A DNA stretch of 64,000 bases from Dactylorhiza incarnata (Eukaryota > Streptophyta > Magnoliopsida > Asparagales > Orchidaceae), in the NCBI GenBank assembly GCA_033032865.1, contig JAWHQI010000121.1:4402001-4466000 (forward strand), read 5' to 3'. This document shows, in pieces, positions 1 to 11,400 of the stretch (the stretch's first letter is position 1; the number at the start of each line of letters is the position of its first letter). The position numbers were made by a program, and so were the translations under genes. The notes below the pieces were generated by a model. It was not told the DNA's origin. It searched no databases and saw nothing but the letters and a program-made list of their open reading frames with translations.

Positions 1-875
1 GAGCGCACGCCAGGGGGAAGCGGCGACCATAGGGGTGGTTCAGGTGAATGCCCCTCTCGCGAGCGCAATCCTTGTAAACCCAGAACTAGCGAGAGAGCTT
101 GGGGGCGTGCCGAGCGAGAAAAGGTGGCAGGGGGGAAGCCCTTTCTGCGAGTTGGTGTTGTTTGCAGCACCTATCCTGACAGGGTTCGGAGAGTGGGATA
201 GGGTGTACTACAATGGCAGAGATGACTCGGTTCAGCATCTGCAGTCTTTCGAAGACTCGGTCTCCATCAGGCCGATGTCGGATGCCTTCAAGTGCCAGCT
301 CTTTGCCGTCACTCTTAAGGAAAAGGCCAGGGATTGGTTTCATCAACTCCCAGCAGGCTCCATCTACGCCTTCGAAGACTTGCGCCAGAGTTTCTTGTTG
401 CGTTTCTCAACTTCGAAGAAAAGGAAGAAGGATACCGAGTCCCTCTTCAAGGTGAAGCAGGAGCCGAGGGAGTCACTGGCTCATTATACCAACCACTTTC
501 AAGAGGAGGTGTTGGACACTCAGGAGATGCCTGGGTTTGCCCTTCAGCTCGCCTTCACGGTCGGGCTGAAGGAGAGTTTCTTCAAGATGGCGCTGAAGAG
601 GAAGGCCCCTGTCTCCTATGAGGAGTTGATGGAGAGGGTGGCAGAGGAGATTAAGAGCGAGGAGGCCAATCCGGAGCTCACCAAGAGGCTATCAAAGCTT
701 AGTGAGCTGGAGGCAAGGAAGCAAGAAGTAAGGAGGAGGGAAGAGCCAAGGAACTCTGAGGGGGAGTGGAGACAGCATGCAGGAGGGATGCAAGGTCAAG
801 GAAGGGGTTACGGCCCAGGAAGGGGTAACTTCTATGGAGGTCAGGGGAGTCCCCAACAGCTGGGATGGAGGCAAG
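1..875 (+). pseudogene. gag: Tat-A gag, N-terminal and capsid part (cut by Sire-A)
   Basis: The frame is open from base 2 to the insertion point of Sire-A at 875/876, so the true start lies left of the window. The protein matches the plant retrotransposon gag (Retrotrans_gag) pattern: a capsid-like helical part around 230-650 with the conserved Trp-Phe pair in DWFHQLP, then ESLxHYxxxF. A charged Lys/Glu-rich segment and a Gly/Arg/Gln-rich tail that could bind RNA come next. The frame appears to run on to 937, but those last codons belong to the inserted Sire-A LTR. Without the insert the frame continues at 10107 into the zinc knuckle. It would form the virus-like particle shell. No damage is visible apart from the insertion. 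Confidence 0.85.
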
Positions 876-1966
876 TGTTGGAACATGGTCTTCCGCATCT
901 CCTAGGTTTGAGAATGAAAAATCCTATGTGTATTTGATCTTGAGTGTTTAAGTGTGCAGGATAACACAGCCCATATGACTCAAGGAGTACACATGAGGAC
1001 TACCCCCAAAATTGAGGCCAGAATTCCAACATGCCCACTAGCGCCTGCGGTAAAGATAGCGCCTGGCGCTAGCAATGATTTGTGCAATTCCGACAGCTTA
1101 TATAGAAGGAGATAGCGCCTGGCGGTAGCTACTAGCGCTGGCGGTAGCGTGGCGCACAGAAGGAAAAGAGCAAAATGTTTCCTATGATGGGAGATTCTGC
1201 CGCGCAAAATAATACTTAATTGGGGATAGCGCCGGTGGTAGCGATAGCGCCGGCGGTAGCGCATTGGCTATATAAAGGACCCCACTCCTCTCGTTTTCTC
1301 ACACACATTGCATACACCTCAGAGAAAGAGAGTGCTAGAATTCCAGAGGCTTGTCTTGGCCGAAATTTGACGTCCTAGCGAAGTTCTGCCAACTTCTGAA
1401 GGAGATTTCCATCACGCCGAATCCAAACGAAGTCCGCTTCGACAAACGCTGATTCTACAGCGGATCTTCGTCTCCGACTTCAGAATTTCATCCTAAGGGA
1501 GTTTTTAATTATTTTTATTTCTTTCTCCTTGTAAACGGTGGTGAAATCGCCTCGTGTTGGCGACTAGGTCTGAGGTAGACTTAGGGCTGAAATTCGCCTC
1601 GTGTTGGCGACTAGATCTAGGCTAGGTCTAGGGGGTTCTCGATGCCATATCCAGGGAAGGGTTGGCTAGAGCAACTTGAGGCCAAATCCAGGGGAGGATA
1701 AGGCTAGGGCCACCGGTTCGTGGGGAAGCGAGTCGGGATAGAAAACGAAAAGAGTTTTTAATATTCGCCTCCGATCTCTAGCGTCATAAGAGATCAAGTT
1801 TTGTAAAACTTATTTAATATTAATAAAGCTTGTCTCTATTTTTGTTTTACTTAACTTCTTCCTATTTTTGATCTTGCAATAAGTCAAAGTTTTCTAAATA
1901 TAATCTAAAGTTTTTGAAAACCCTTATTCACCCCCCCCCCCTCTAAGGGCGCCGACCGATCCAACA
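876..1966 (+). repeat. Sire-A 5' LTR
   Basis: TG...CA ends with short inverted termini (TGTTGG / CCAACA). The TATA box CTATATAAAG lies at about 1268-1277. Upstream, 1033-1262 holds a cluster of related motifs of the form GCGCYGGCGGTAGC. A C-tract (about 1930-1941) sits some 25 bp before the LTR end, at the place where the other copia LTRs in this window also carry C/G tracts. It is near identical to 9012-10101. Confidence 0.9.
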
Positions 1967-1968
1967 AG

Positions 1969-1980
1969 TGGTATCAGAGC
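1969..1980 (+). other. Sire-A primer binding site (initiator tRNA-Met)
   Basis: TGGTATCAGAGC lies two bases after the LTR end. It is complementary to the 3' end of plant initiator tRNA-Met, the usual primer of plant copia elements. Confidence 0.9.
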
Positions 1981-2014
1981 GGTATTATTCCAATCGGCTT
2001 AACAACCGGGAATA

Positions 2015-3921
2015 ATGGCGTCTCATGATCTCGCTTTTCTGGAGGGTCAAGGGGTAAGTCGACCACCTCTCTTTACTAGTTCAGATTTTAACTGTTGGAA
2101 AAATAGAATGATGTGTTTTCTTATGACCTTGGACGTAGAAGTCTGGAACATGGTAGAAGTTCGGTACTCTCCTGCTACAATTGTAGTGGGAGAGGCGACA
2201 TTATTAAAACCTAAAGATAAATGGGACGATAACGATAAACTAAGGTGTAAAAATAATGCAAAAACAATGAACGCCTGATATTGTGCTCTAAATAGGACCG
2301 AATTTAAGAAAATTTCTGCCTACACTACTGCTTATGATATTTGGAATCAATTGGAAGTAACTCACGAAGGTACATTGCAGGTGAAAGATGCGAAGCTATT
2401 CCAACTGGAATTTGAATACAAAAAATTCAGGATGGACACCGAAGAGGACATCAACTCAATGTACACTCGCTTCACCAAAATTGTCAACGCTTCAAAGGCA
2501 CTTGGAAAGACCTACTCAGACGGGGACTGGGCGAGGAAAATTCTTCGCTCCTTACCTCCAAGGTTCAATCCGAAGGTGACGGCCATCTCGGAGTCGCACA
2601 ACTTAAGAACGCTCCAGATCGAGAACCTCATTGGGAATCTCAAAACCCATGAGGTAGAACTCCAAATCCAACATGACGAATACAACAAGGAGCCGAAGAA
2701 AAAGGCGTTGGCACTAAAATCAAAGAAGGAATGCATCGAAGAGGACGATGGTGAAGAAGGTCTCCTGGTGAAGAACTTCAAAAAGTTCATCAGGAATCTG
2801 GAAAGAAGGAACATATTCCGAAAATACTTTTAGAAGGACACTCGACGAAAGGGATCTTCCTCTTCATCTAGGAAAGAAAAAGGAAGCGATGACGAAGAAG
2901 TAAGACCACCTCCAGAATGCTACCACTGCAGAAAAACCAGGCACATTCGGAGCCAGTGCCCAAAGTACCAAAAGGAGCGAAAAGAACAAAACAAAGCAAA
3001 AGAGAAAAAGAAAGTACTGAAGACCGCAACTTGGGATGACTCTTCTTCTGAAGAGTCAAACGAGTCTGAATCTAGTAGCGAGGAGGAAGCAAACTTGTGC
3101 GTAATGGATAAAAGTGACGACGACGACACCAGCGTTCTTAGCGACACTGAGGTATCTCCTCCTACCTTTGAAGAACTTTATGATAAATTTGTTTTATTAA
3201 ATCGTGAAAATGAATCTATTATCAAAGAAAATCGTAAGCTCACCAAAAAATTGGTTTCTCTTGAAAAAAGGAAGGTTTCATATCAAGAATGTGAGCACTC
3301 CTTATTTAAGATAAAAGAACTTTAAATTTCTCTCTCTAATGCCCTCTCACAAAACAAAATTACTACAAAAGAAGAGGGGAACTTAGAGAGAAAACTAAAA
3401 ACTTCACTATTACAAATTGAAAAGAACAAAAAAGAATTTGAAAATAAATGTGTTATGATTGTAAAAGAAAATACATCTCTTAAGAAACAAAATCATAACC
3501 TCAATTTAGCAATAAACAAATTTGGGATTGGTCAAAAATCCCTAGATATGCTTCTGGGAAATCAATGCCTTGGGTCTGGAAAATTCGGGCTCGGATATAA
3601 AAGTGAACACTACTGCCCGGCGCTAGCTGCTAACGCCAGCGGTAGCTCTAATTTAAAAAATTCTTCTACCTTTTCTAATGTTCAAACATCATCCAGCAAG
3701 AGCAACATAGAAACTCAGAAAAGGGTCTCAACCCCCTTTATTTCGTGTGCTAATTGTCTTAAATTTGGACACACGTCTGGCTCTTGCAGGAAAATAAAAC
3801 AACAATCATTAAAACAAATCTGGGTACCTAAGAAATCCACTTATTCTATGGGTGGTACCTCTTGGTATCTGGGTCTTTACTCTCATGTTCTTTCTAGATT
3901 TGCGGGAAGGCTAAGGAAACA
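2015..3921 (+). pseudogene. gag: Sire-A gag (Sirevirus type, broken)
   Basis: The gag starts at ATG 2015 and carries an N-terminal copia gag region (LFTSSDFNCWKNRM; then the UBN2-like block at 2281-2700). The first CCHC knuckle, near 2920-2962, is CYHC....H....C but has Arg where Gly usually precedes His. A long charged coiled coil follows (about 3180-3500), then a second knuckle CANCLKFGHTSGSC near 3747-3790. In-frame stops lie at 2276 (TGA), 2831 (TAG) and 3323 (TAA). A 1-bp deletion near 3866 relative to Sire-B shifts the frame ahead of protease. The coiled-coil extension is typical of Sirevirus gag. It would be the capsid/nucleocapsid precursor. Confidence 0.8.
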
Positions 3922-3924
3922 TAA

Positions 3925-5032
3925 GACGTGTGGTACTTGGACTCAGGCTGCTCCAAGCACATGACAGGCAACACAGCAAAATTCCTTAGCCTAGAAAAGA
4001 AGAAAGGAGGAATAGTAACGTTTGGCAATAACGGTAAAGGAAGGATCATGGGAGTTGGTACAGTGGGTAACACATATTTTCTTATATCAAATGTACTTTA
4101 TGTGAAAGGATTAAAACATAACTTAATATTTATAAGTCAACTGTGTGATAAAGGTTTAGATGTACTATTTGAATCATCTACTAACCTTTGCAAGATTGTT
4201 AATCCTAAAACAAAAGATGTGTTATTAACAGCACCTAGAATTCATAATGTTTACATAATTTCATTTCATGATCTTTCCAAATCTTCTATAAAATGTTTTA
4301 TAACCAAAAAATGATGAATTAGAATTATGGCATAGACGCTTAGGCCACGCTAGTACAAAGATCATCTTAAAACTAGCAAAAAGAGAATCGATTAGAGGAT
4401 TGCCTAAGTTAAATGGAAATCTATCTTCATTATGCTCTCCATGCCAAAAAGGCAAATTTACAAAGTCATCTTTTAAAAGCAAAAACGAAATCTCTACATC
4501 AAAACCAATGCAATTAATTCATATGGATCTCTTTGGTCCCGTTAACACCGCGAGTCTTGGTGCTAGATTATACACTTACGTTCTAATTGATGACTATTCA
4601 AGATATTGTTGGAATTTATTTCTCTCCTCCAAATCTGATGCGTTTTGCGTATTTTCAAAATTATGTACTCGCATTCAAAATGAATTAGATTTAAAAATAA
4701 AATGCATTCGTTCAGATCATGGAGGTGAATTTAAAAATGAAAATTTTAAATCTTTTTGTGACATGTTAGGTATTAAGCATGAGTTCTCCGCTCCACGCAC
4801 ACCTCAACAAAACGGTGTTGTAGAACGGAAAAATAGGACAATACAAGAACTTGCACGGACCATGCTTTCTGAATATAAATTACCTAAGTCCTTTTGGGCA
4901 GAAGCCGTGAGCACTGCATGCTATGTAATGAATAGAGTTATGCTTCGCCCATCACTAAATCTTACACCATATGAACTCTATTATCAAAAGAAACCTAACG
5001 TGTCGTATTTTAAAGTATTCGGATGTAAATGA
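3925..5032 (+). pseudogene. pol: Sire-A protease and integrase part of pol
   Basis: The aspartic protease active site WYLDSGCSKHMTG is at about 3931-3969. The GAG-pre-integrase zinc region follows (WHRRLGH ... CSPC). The integrase core shows all three acidic residues: Asp in MDLFGPVN, Asp in RSDHGGEF and Glu in GVVERKNRT. A TAA at 3922 and an A-run near 4306-4312 break the frame between gag/protease and between protease/integrase. A TGA near 5030 replaces a codon after FGCK, where Sirevirus proteins normally continue. The protein would cleave the polyprotein and integrate cDNA. Confidence 0.85.
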
Positions 5033-6934
5033 TTCATTCTTTATACAAAAGATTCTTTAGGAAAGTTTGACGAAAAATGCGATGAAGGAATATTTCTTGG
5101 ATATTCTTCAACTAGAAAAGCATATAGAATATTTAACAAAAGATCAAGTAAGGTTAAAGAATCGATTAATGTTAGATTTGATGATTTTATTCCATGTGCA
5201 GAGAAGCTCCCTACAGGTACTGGTGATGAACCCTTGCCATCCTTGGAGCACGAAGAAGAAGAACCTTCCAAAGAAGAGAAGGAGAAGTCCAAGGAAGACG
5301 AATATGTACCTCCAAGCGTGTTAAACTTCTCAAAAAATCATCCAAAAGAGCTCGTCATCGGGGAACCTTCCACTGGGGTGAGAGCTCGATCCTCTCTTCA
5401 TGAAACGTTTTCAAATATTTGCTTTGTGTATGAAATCGAACCTAAAAACGTTTCCACCGCTTTAAATGACGAATTTTGGTTCTTGGCTATGAATGAAGAG
5501 TTAGGACAATTTGAAAGAAATAAAGTTTGGAATCTAGTAGAAAGACCATCTAATCATCCAATTATTGGCGTAAAATGGATTTTTAAAAATAAATTAGATG
5601 GTGAATCTAGGATTGTAAGAAATAAAGCACGCTTAGTTGCTCAAGGTTATTCTCAAATCAAGTGGGTAGATTTTGAAGAAACTTTTGCACCCGTTGCTCG
5701 CTTAGAATCTATACGAATATTTTTGGCTTTTGCGAGTTTTAAAAGAATAAAATTATTTCAAATGGATTTTAAAAGTGCTTTTTTAAACGGGTTTATTAAA
5801 GAAGAAGTTTATGTAGAACAACCCCCCGGTTTCATAAATGAAAAATTTCCTAATCATGTTTACAAATTAGAAAAAGCGCTTTATGGTTTAAAACAAGCGC
5901 CCCGTGCATGGTATGATCGACTTACATCGTTTTTGTTAGAGCACAGTTATGTTATGGGAAGTGCGGACAACACGCTCTTCATTAAGCATAAAAATAATGA
6001 ATTAATTATTTTACAAATATATGTTGATGACATCATTTTTGGAGCCACTAATGAAGAGCTGTGTAATGAAGTAGTCTTAATAATGAAAAATGAATTTGAA
6101 ATGAGTCTTGTAGGAAATTTATCATATTTTCTTGGTTTTCAAATCTCACAACGAACTGATGGTATTTTTATTTGCAAAATAAAATATGTTCACGATATGC
6201 TTAAACGATTTGGATTTGAAAATCTTAAACAAGCTTCTACTCCTATGAGTGCTTCTTTAAAACTAGGAAAAGATGAATCTAGAATTTCCATTGATCAAAC
6301 GCTATATAGAGGAATGATAGGATCTCTTCTTTACTTAAGTGCATCTATACCAGATATAATGTTTGTCGTATGTTTATGTGCTCGCTTTCAAGCCGATCCA
6401 AAAGAATCTCATTTAAAACCGGTAAAACGTATTTTTTGTTATCTATTAGGGTCATCTAAATTAGGATTATGGTACCCACACAATGACTCTTTCACACTCC
6501 ACGGCTATTCCGATTCGGACTACGCCGGGTGTTCACTAGGTCGAAAAAGCACTAGTGGTACATGTCACTTTTTAGGACCTTCTTTAGTTGCTTGGTCTAG
6601 TAGGAAACAATCTTCGGTTGCACTTTCCACCACGGAAGCCGAATATATCGCACTTGGTAGTTGTTGTGCACAAGCGTTATGGATGAGCCAAACACTAGAG
6701 GATTTTGGATTTCATCTCAAAAACATAGATCTTAAGTGTGATAACAAAAGTGCAATAGACCTCACATATAATCCCGTACATCATTCTAGATCCAAACACA
6801 TCGACGTTCGTCATCATTTCATTAGGGATCACAATAAGAAAGAGAATGTAAAAGTAAGCTTCATTGGGACGGACTCTCAACTCGCTGACATATTTACTAA
6901 ACCTCTTCCCGATGCAAGATTTCGTTTACTATGA
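5033..6934 (+). pseudogene. pol: Sire-A reverse transcriptase and RNase H part of pol
   Basis: The frame is open from 5234 at the latest to the stop at 6932-6934. RT begins near WIFKNKLDGESRIVRNKARLV and carries the catalytic YVDD at about 6020-6031. The copia-type RNase H shows DSDYAG, TSGTCHFLG and TTEAEYIAL. It ends with the copia signature ADIFTKPL. This is the best preserved reading frame in the window (about 560 codons). No envelope-like ORF follows, unlike in some Sireviruses. Confidence 0.9.
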
Positions 6935-8998
6935 CTTGAGTTAGGTGTCCTAGATCTTTCAAGTTAAAACATACTTATAAATGCAATTTTTTTCATCCTT
7001 TAACCATCAAAAACATCTCCTAAAAATCTGCAATTTCAGCATTAAACTACTAATGGGACACCTAATCAAGATCACCAATCAAAAATTTCAAAAACATAAA
7101 AAATCATTCACTGTCTCCCGCGCTAGCGCAACCGCTGGCGCTAGTGTCCACGTTCAATTTTCTGTGATTTTAAAATTTTGAAAAATCCCTAAAAATATAT
7201 TAATCTATATGTACTATTTATTTTTGCACTTCTATTTTCTTTTATTTTTGAAAAATCAAATACAAAAATATAAAAGCCAAACTACAAAAAAAATATGCTT
7301 TGCCTTTTTGCTTCTGTCATTTGTTTAAAATCTATTATTGCAAAAATCAACTACAAAAATATAAAACCTTAAAACTATCAAAAAACTGTATGAATTTTTC
7401 TGTGAAATTCAAGAATGATTTAATCTTTTATTTAGAACTTTTATAATGTTGCAAATTTATCTTTTCAAACTACTTTGAACATTGTTTTCATCATGCTTTG
7501 ATATATCTATGAATATGTGCATCAATTATATTTTAAAAGGGTGTGTAGAATCTTGCTTAGCATGCCTCTAAGTATGAGTAAATGTTTTATGTTTGATAAT
7601 GATATTTATAAACTCACTTTTTGGCATTGTCTACATATGGTTTAATTTAAGAATGCTTGTGTATGTTATGTATTAGTACAATGAATTAAAATTTCACAAG
7701 TATCTTACCTACACTCCTTTATTTGCACTTTTTAAAAGATAAGAAAAGTGGTTATGTTTTTCATAAATTCTATTGGTTTGCAAAACAAGTGTATTCGGAG
7801 AACTTTGTACTAAACAAAAATCATAAAATAAATAACAAAGATAACTCCACCAAGCACTACTTGAACTTCCTGATAAGTCTTAATAAGCGTTGTGAGGTTG
7901 AGCACCTTGGAAAGAATAATAAAGTGTCTTGTGCAAACCATATCTTTCATTCAAAATAAGAAAAACCACTTACTCTTAAGTACACCGGATCACTAGTCTC
8001 AAACATTAAAAATAAAATATGTGATCCCCCAAGCACTACTTTGCACCCTGATAAGTCTTAATGAGCATTGTGTGTGCAAAGCACCTGGGTAGTTGTACAT
8101 TTTTGTTGTGCATTAAAGTGTGTGGAAGTACAATTATTTGTGTTTTATTGTGCTCCTACTTTACATATCACTTGTATTTTTTATTAAAACACTTGTATAC
8201 TCTACTCAAAAATATACTTTTTGTGCACATCATTATCTTCCATAACACTTCTTCTCATGAGTATTGGATCCTAATGCTAATTCTATACCACTCTTTATTT
8301 ATAAAATGCACTAGATAACCTAGTATGATTTCTACAATGTTTGGTATGTTTTGACATTATGAATTAAAGTAACATTGTAGTAATGTCCTTATAAAATTAT
8401 TTCTTGCTTTGTTACTTTATTATTGAATTTAAAGATCTTACTTGAACAATGATTTACAAACACATCTTCCTTATAAAATTTAAACTCATATATCTTTTAT
8501 GAATCATCATATCTTACAAAAGATGTTTGTTTGTATTTTTTCTAAGTCTTCCGCAACTTTACATTCATGCTCCAAACTCTGATTTATGAACATGATGTAA
8601 TACTAAAACTCCGATTTACTACCATGAAAAGTATTGTAACACTCTTTATCATTCCTTTTTAACTCCAAAGCTCGATCATGCATCTATCTTCTTCTCTAAA
8701 CTTTTATGTGGTGTCTCCTAACCCACTTTTGCTGATAACAAAGGGGGGGGGGGGGGGGGGAACTAACATGATAAATACAAATCCACTATCAAAATAGAAA
8801 CCTAACATGCTTACTTAAGATGATAGCACACATTTTAGGGGAGCACTGTCATAGGGGGAGCATGTATTTAGGGGGAGCAATTCTAAATGCTAAAATCAAT
8901 AATTATCCTAAGTCATCACTATCACACACACACGGGTAGGATTTCATCATGCTTATATATTAATGCTCTGATTTATCATTAATGGATTTGTTATTATC
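6935..8998 (+). other. Sire-A 3' non-coding region
   Basis: About 2 kb of AT-rich sequence lies between pol and the 3' LTR. I see no convincing ORF here; the open stretches at 7723-7959 and 8061-8318 look accidental. It contains a duplicated potential stem-loop (7850-7910 and 8028-8089), a run of 17-18 G (about 8743-8760) and several polypurine motifs (8835-8880). In envelope-bearing Sireviruses this is where the extra ORF lies. Here it is absent or eroded. Confidence 0.6.
7850..8089 (+). repeat. Duplicated stem-loop candidate in Sire-A 3' region
   Basis: Two imperfect copies, 7850-7910 and 8028-8089, share CCAAGCACTAC at the 5' side, TGATAAGTCTTAAT in the loop and GAGCA/GCACCT.GG at the 3' side. 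In copy 2, TTTGCAC pairs perfectly with GTGCAAA. In copy 1 both stem sides differ, yet they pair again with one mismatch and G-U wobble. The outer CCAAG/CTTGG stem is perfect in copy 1. Confidence 0.45.
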
Positions 8999-9011
8999 AA
9001 AAGGGGGAGTT
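8734..9011 (+). other. Sire-A polypurine tract and upstream PPT-like repeats
   Basis: The tract adjoining the 3' LTR is AAAAGGGGGAGTT (8999-9011). Related motifs AGGGGAGC, AGGGGGAGC and AGGGGGAGC occur at about 8838, 8855 and 8871. A G-run preceded by AAAG lies at 8740-8760. Multiple PPT-like copies before the 3' LTR are a known Sirevirus feature. Confidence 0.7.
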
Positions 9012-10101
9012 TGTTGGAACATGGTCTTCCGCATCTCCTAGGTTTCAGAATAACAAATCCTATGTGTATTTGATCTTATGTGTTTAAGTGTGCAGGATAA
9101 CATAGCCCATATGACTCAAGGAGTACACATGAGGACTGCCCCCAAAATTGAGGCCAGAATTCTAACATGCCCACTAGCGTCGGCGGTAGCGATAGCGCCT
9201 GGCACTAACAATGATTAGCACAATTCCGGCAGCTTATATAGAAGGAGATAGCGCCTGGCGGTAGCTACAAGCGCTGGTGGTAGCGTGGCGCACAGAAGAC
9301 AAAGAGCAAAATGTTTCCTCGGATGGGAGATTCTGCCGCGCAAAATAATACTTAATCGGGGATAGCGCCGGCGATAGCGATAGCACCGGCGGTAGCGCTT
9401 TGGCTATATAAAGGACCTCACTCCTCTCATTTTCTCACACACATTGCATACACCTCAGAGAGAGAGAGTGTTAGAATTCCAGAGGCTTGTCTTGGCCGAA
9501 ATTTGACGTCCGCGCGAAGTTCTACCAACTTCTGAAGGAGATTTCCATCACGCCGAATCCAAACGAAGTCCGCTTCGACAAACGCTGATTCCACAGCAGA
9601 TCTTCGTCTCCGACTTCAGAAGTTCATCATAAGGGAGTTTTTAATTATTTTTATTTCTTTCTCCTTGTAAACGGTAGTGAAATCGCCTCGTGTTGGCGAC
9701 TAGGTCTGAGGTAGACTTAGGGCTGAAATTCGCCTCGTGTTGGCGACTAGATCTAGGCTAGGTCTAGGGGGTGCTCGAGGCCATATCTAGGGAAGTTTTG
9801 GCTAGAGCGGCTTGAGGCCAAATCCAGGGAGGATAAGGCTAGGGCCACCGGTTCTTGGGGAAGCGAGTCGGGATAGAAAACGAAAAGAGTTTTTAATATT
9901 CGCCTCCGATCTCTAGCGTCATAAGAGATCAAGTTTTGTAAAACTTATTTAATATTAATAAAGCTTGTCTCTATTTTTGTTTTACTTAACTTCTTCCTGT
10001 TTTTGATCTTGCAATAAGTCAAAGTTTTCTAAATATAATCTAAAGTTTTTGAAAACCCTTATTCACCCCCCCCCCCTATAAGGGCGACGACCGATCCAAC
10101 A
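9012..10101 (+). repeat. Sire-A 3' LTR
   Basis: Near identical to the 5' LTR (scattered single differences, 1 bp shorter). TATA box at about 9403-9412, C-tract at about 10066-10077. The similarity of the LTRs indicates a fairly recent insertion. Confidence 0.9.
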
Positions 10102-10106
10102 ACAAG

Positions 10107-10450
10107 GACTGGGGCAGATGCCTCCCCCACCTCAGCAAGCTATGGCGATCCGGCGAGGAAGAGGAAGAGGGAGAAGAGAAGAGGTCAGAGAAGAGGTAGG
10201 AGCAGAGAGAAGGAGGAGGAATAGGTTGGTGGAGGGCGAGACCGGGGAGGTGACGTTGCCATACTGTGACTTCCACGATGAGGAAGGGCACGCGATGGCC
10301 ACCTGCCCAGAGTTACTGGAGACGAAGAGGGGCCGAGTGCCCGCATCAAGACAACAGCCACTAGTGAGGATCGAGGAGGTCGCGCCTCGAGAGGATGAGG
10401 AAAGGTGTGAAGACAGGGCTGACGTGGGGAGTAGAGGAGGGATCGGGTGA
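10107..10450 (+). pseudogene. gag: Tat-A gag C-terminus with zinc knuckle
   Basis: Continuation of the 1-875 gag frame after the Sire-A insertion. It has an Arg/Gly-rich basic stretch and then YCDFHDEEGHAMATC, the CxFH....GH....C variant of the CCHC nucleocapsid knuckle common in plant Tat elements. The frame stops at 10448-10450. The protease frame overlaps it in another phase, and a run of 12 G (about 10455-10466) close by is the likely site of the indel. It would bind the RNA genome. Confidence 0.8.
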
Positions 10451-11397
10451 TCCATGGGGGGGGGGGGGTAGGGGTGGAGGCAACCCGCAAGGCTAGCATC
10501 CATACCATCTATCGCCAGAGCGTGGCCTCAACATCCACTACTCCACCCCCAGCAGAGAAAATTACTTTCTCCCAGAGGGATATGCCAGGTCACGAAGACC
10601 TGTTCTGCGATGCGCTGGTCATCCAGACCGCCATCGAGAACTTCACCGTCCCAAGGATCTTGGTTGATAATGGGAGTTTGGTCAACGCCGTCTTCAAGAA
10701 GGCGTTTGACGAGATGAAGGTGGAGGCCAGGAGGGTGTTGGCCTCAGATGGTCCCTTGTTTGGTTTCTCGGGAGAAAGGAAGGAGGTTGAGGGTGGAGTG
10801 GGACTCCATGTGACCCTCGGAGGGCAGTCCCGGAACTACCGCCTCGTGATAGTGGATGCCCCGAGTAACTACAGCGCTATCTTCGGACGACCTCTCATCA
10901 GCGCGTTCCGATGTGTCCCTTCCACCTTCCACCAATGTCTCAAGTTCAATGCAGGTGGAATCCAGGTCAGGGTCCGGGGAGACCCCAAGGTGGCGAGACA
11001 GTGCTACGTGACGACTGTCAACACCATCTCCTGGATGAATGAAGCGGAGGAGTGGGACCAGCTGATGGAGGAGGCGACCGAGGCCGGAGATGAGAAGGAG
11101 GCAGAGGAGAAGACGGAGGAAGGAGAAGTTCATGCCCAGGAAGGGGTTGCTGAGGGACCCCGGGCGGAGAAAGGAGGGGAAGAAGAAAAAGAAGAGAGGG
11201 CCTCAGAGGGAGGGGTAGATGAGCCAAGGGAGGCAGAGGAGAAGAAGGAAGGAGAAGAAGAGGAAAAAGAGGAGGAGGTCCAGGGAGGAGGGGCGGTAGA
11301 GCTCATGATGGTCGAGGAGGAGGCGGAAGAAGAAACCCAAGCACTCGCATCTGGTGGAGAGGGGGAGAATGCTTGGGGAGAGCAGTCCCGGCTGTAG
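10447..11397 (+). pseudogene. pol: Tat-A protease region and Glu-rich linker
   Basis: Aspartic-protease-like domain: FTVPRILVDNGSLVNAVF (active site DNGS rather than DTG or DSG, as is usual in Tat elements) and a flap/terminal motif NYSAIFGRPLI. A very acidic Glu/Lys-rich linker of roughly 100 residues follows (about 11040-11340). The frame ends with TAG at 11395-11397 and is in phase with RT downstream, so one Gln-to-stop change (CAG to TAG) could explain the break. The acidic linker is longer than I would expect between protease and RT. Confidence 0.8.
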
Positions 11398-11400
11398 GCC

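Larger units (their letters stand above)
876..10101 (+). mobile_element. Sire-A: complete Ty1/copia Sirevirus-type retrotransposon
   Basis: Two near-identical LTRs (876-1966 and 9012-10101, 1091 and 1090 bp) begin TGTTGG and end CCAACA. A primer site follows the first LTR and a polypurine tract precedes the second. The internal order is gag, protease, integrase, RT, RNase H, the copia order. Flanks are GCAAG on the left and ACAAG on the right, an imperfect 5-bp target duplication. Taking the element and one flank out restores the Tat-A gag frame. The long gag with an extended coiled coil and two knuckles, together with repeated polypurine motifs before the 3' LTR, points to Sireviruses. Frameshifts and stops make it non-functional as it stands. 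Confidence 0.9.

Noticed and set aside
7723..8318. Envelope-like ORF in the Sire-A 3' region
   Set aside because: The open stretches are short, AT-driven and overlap the duplicated stem-loop; no transmembrane or coiled-coil pattern typical of Sirevirus env-like proteins.
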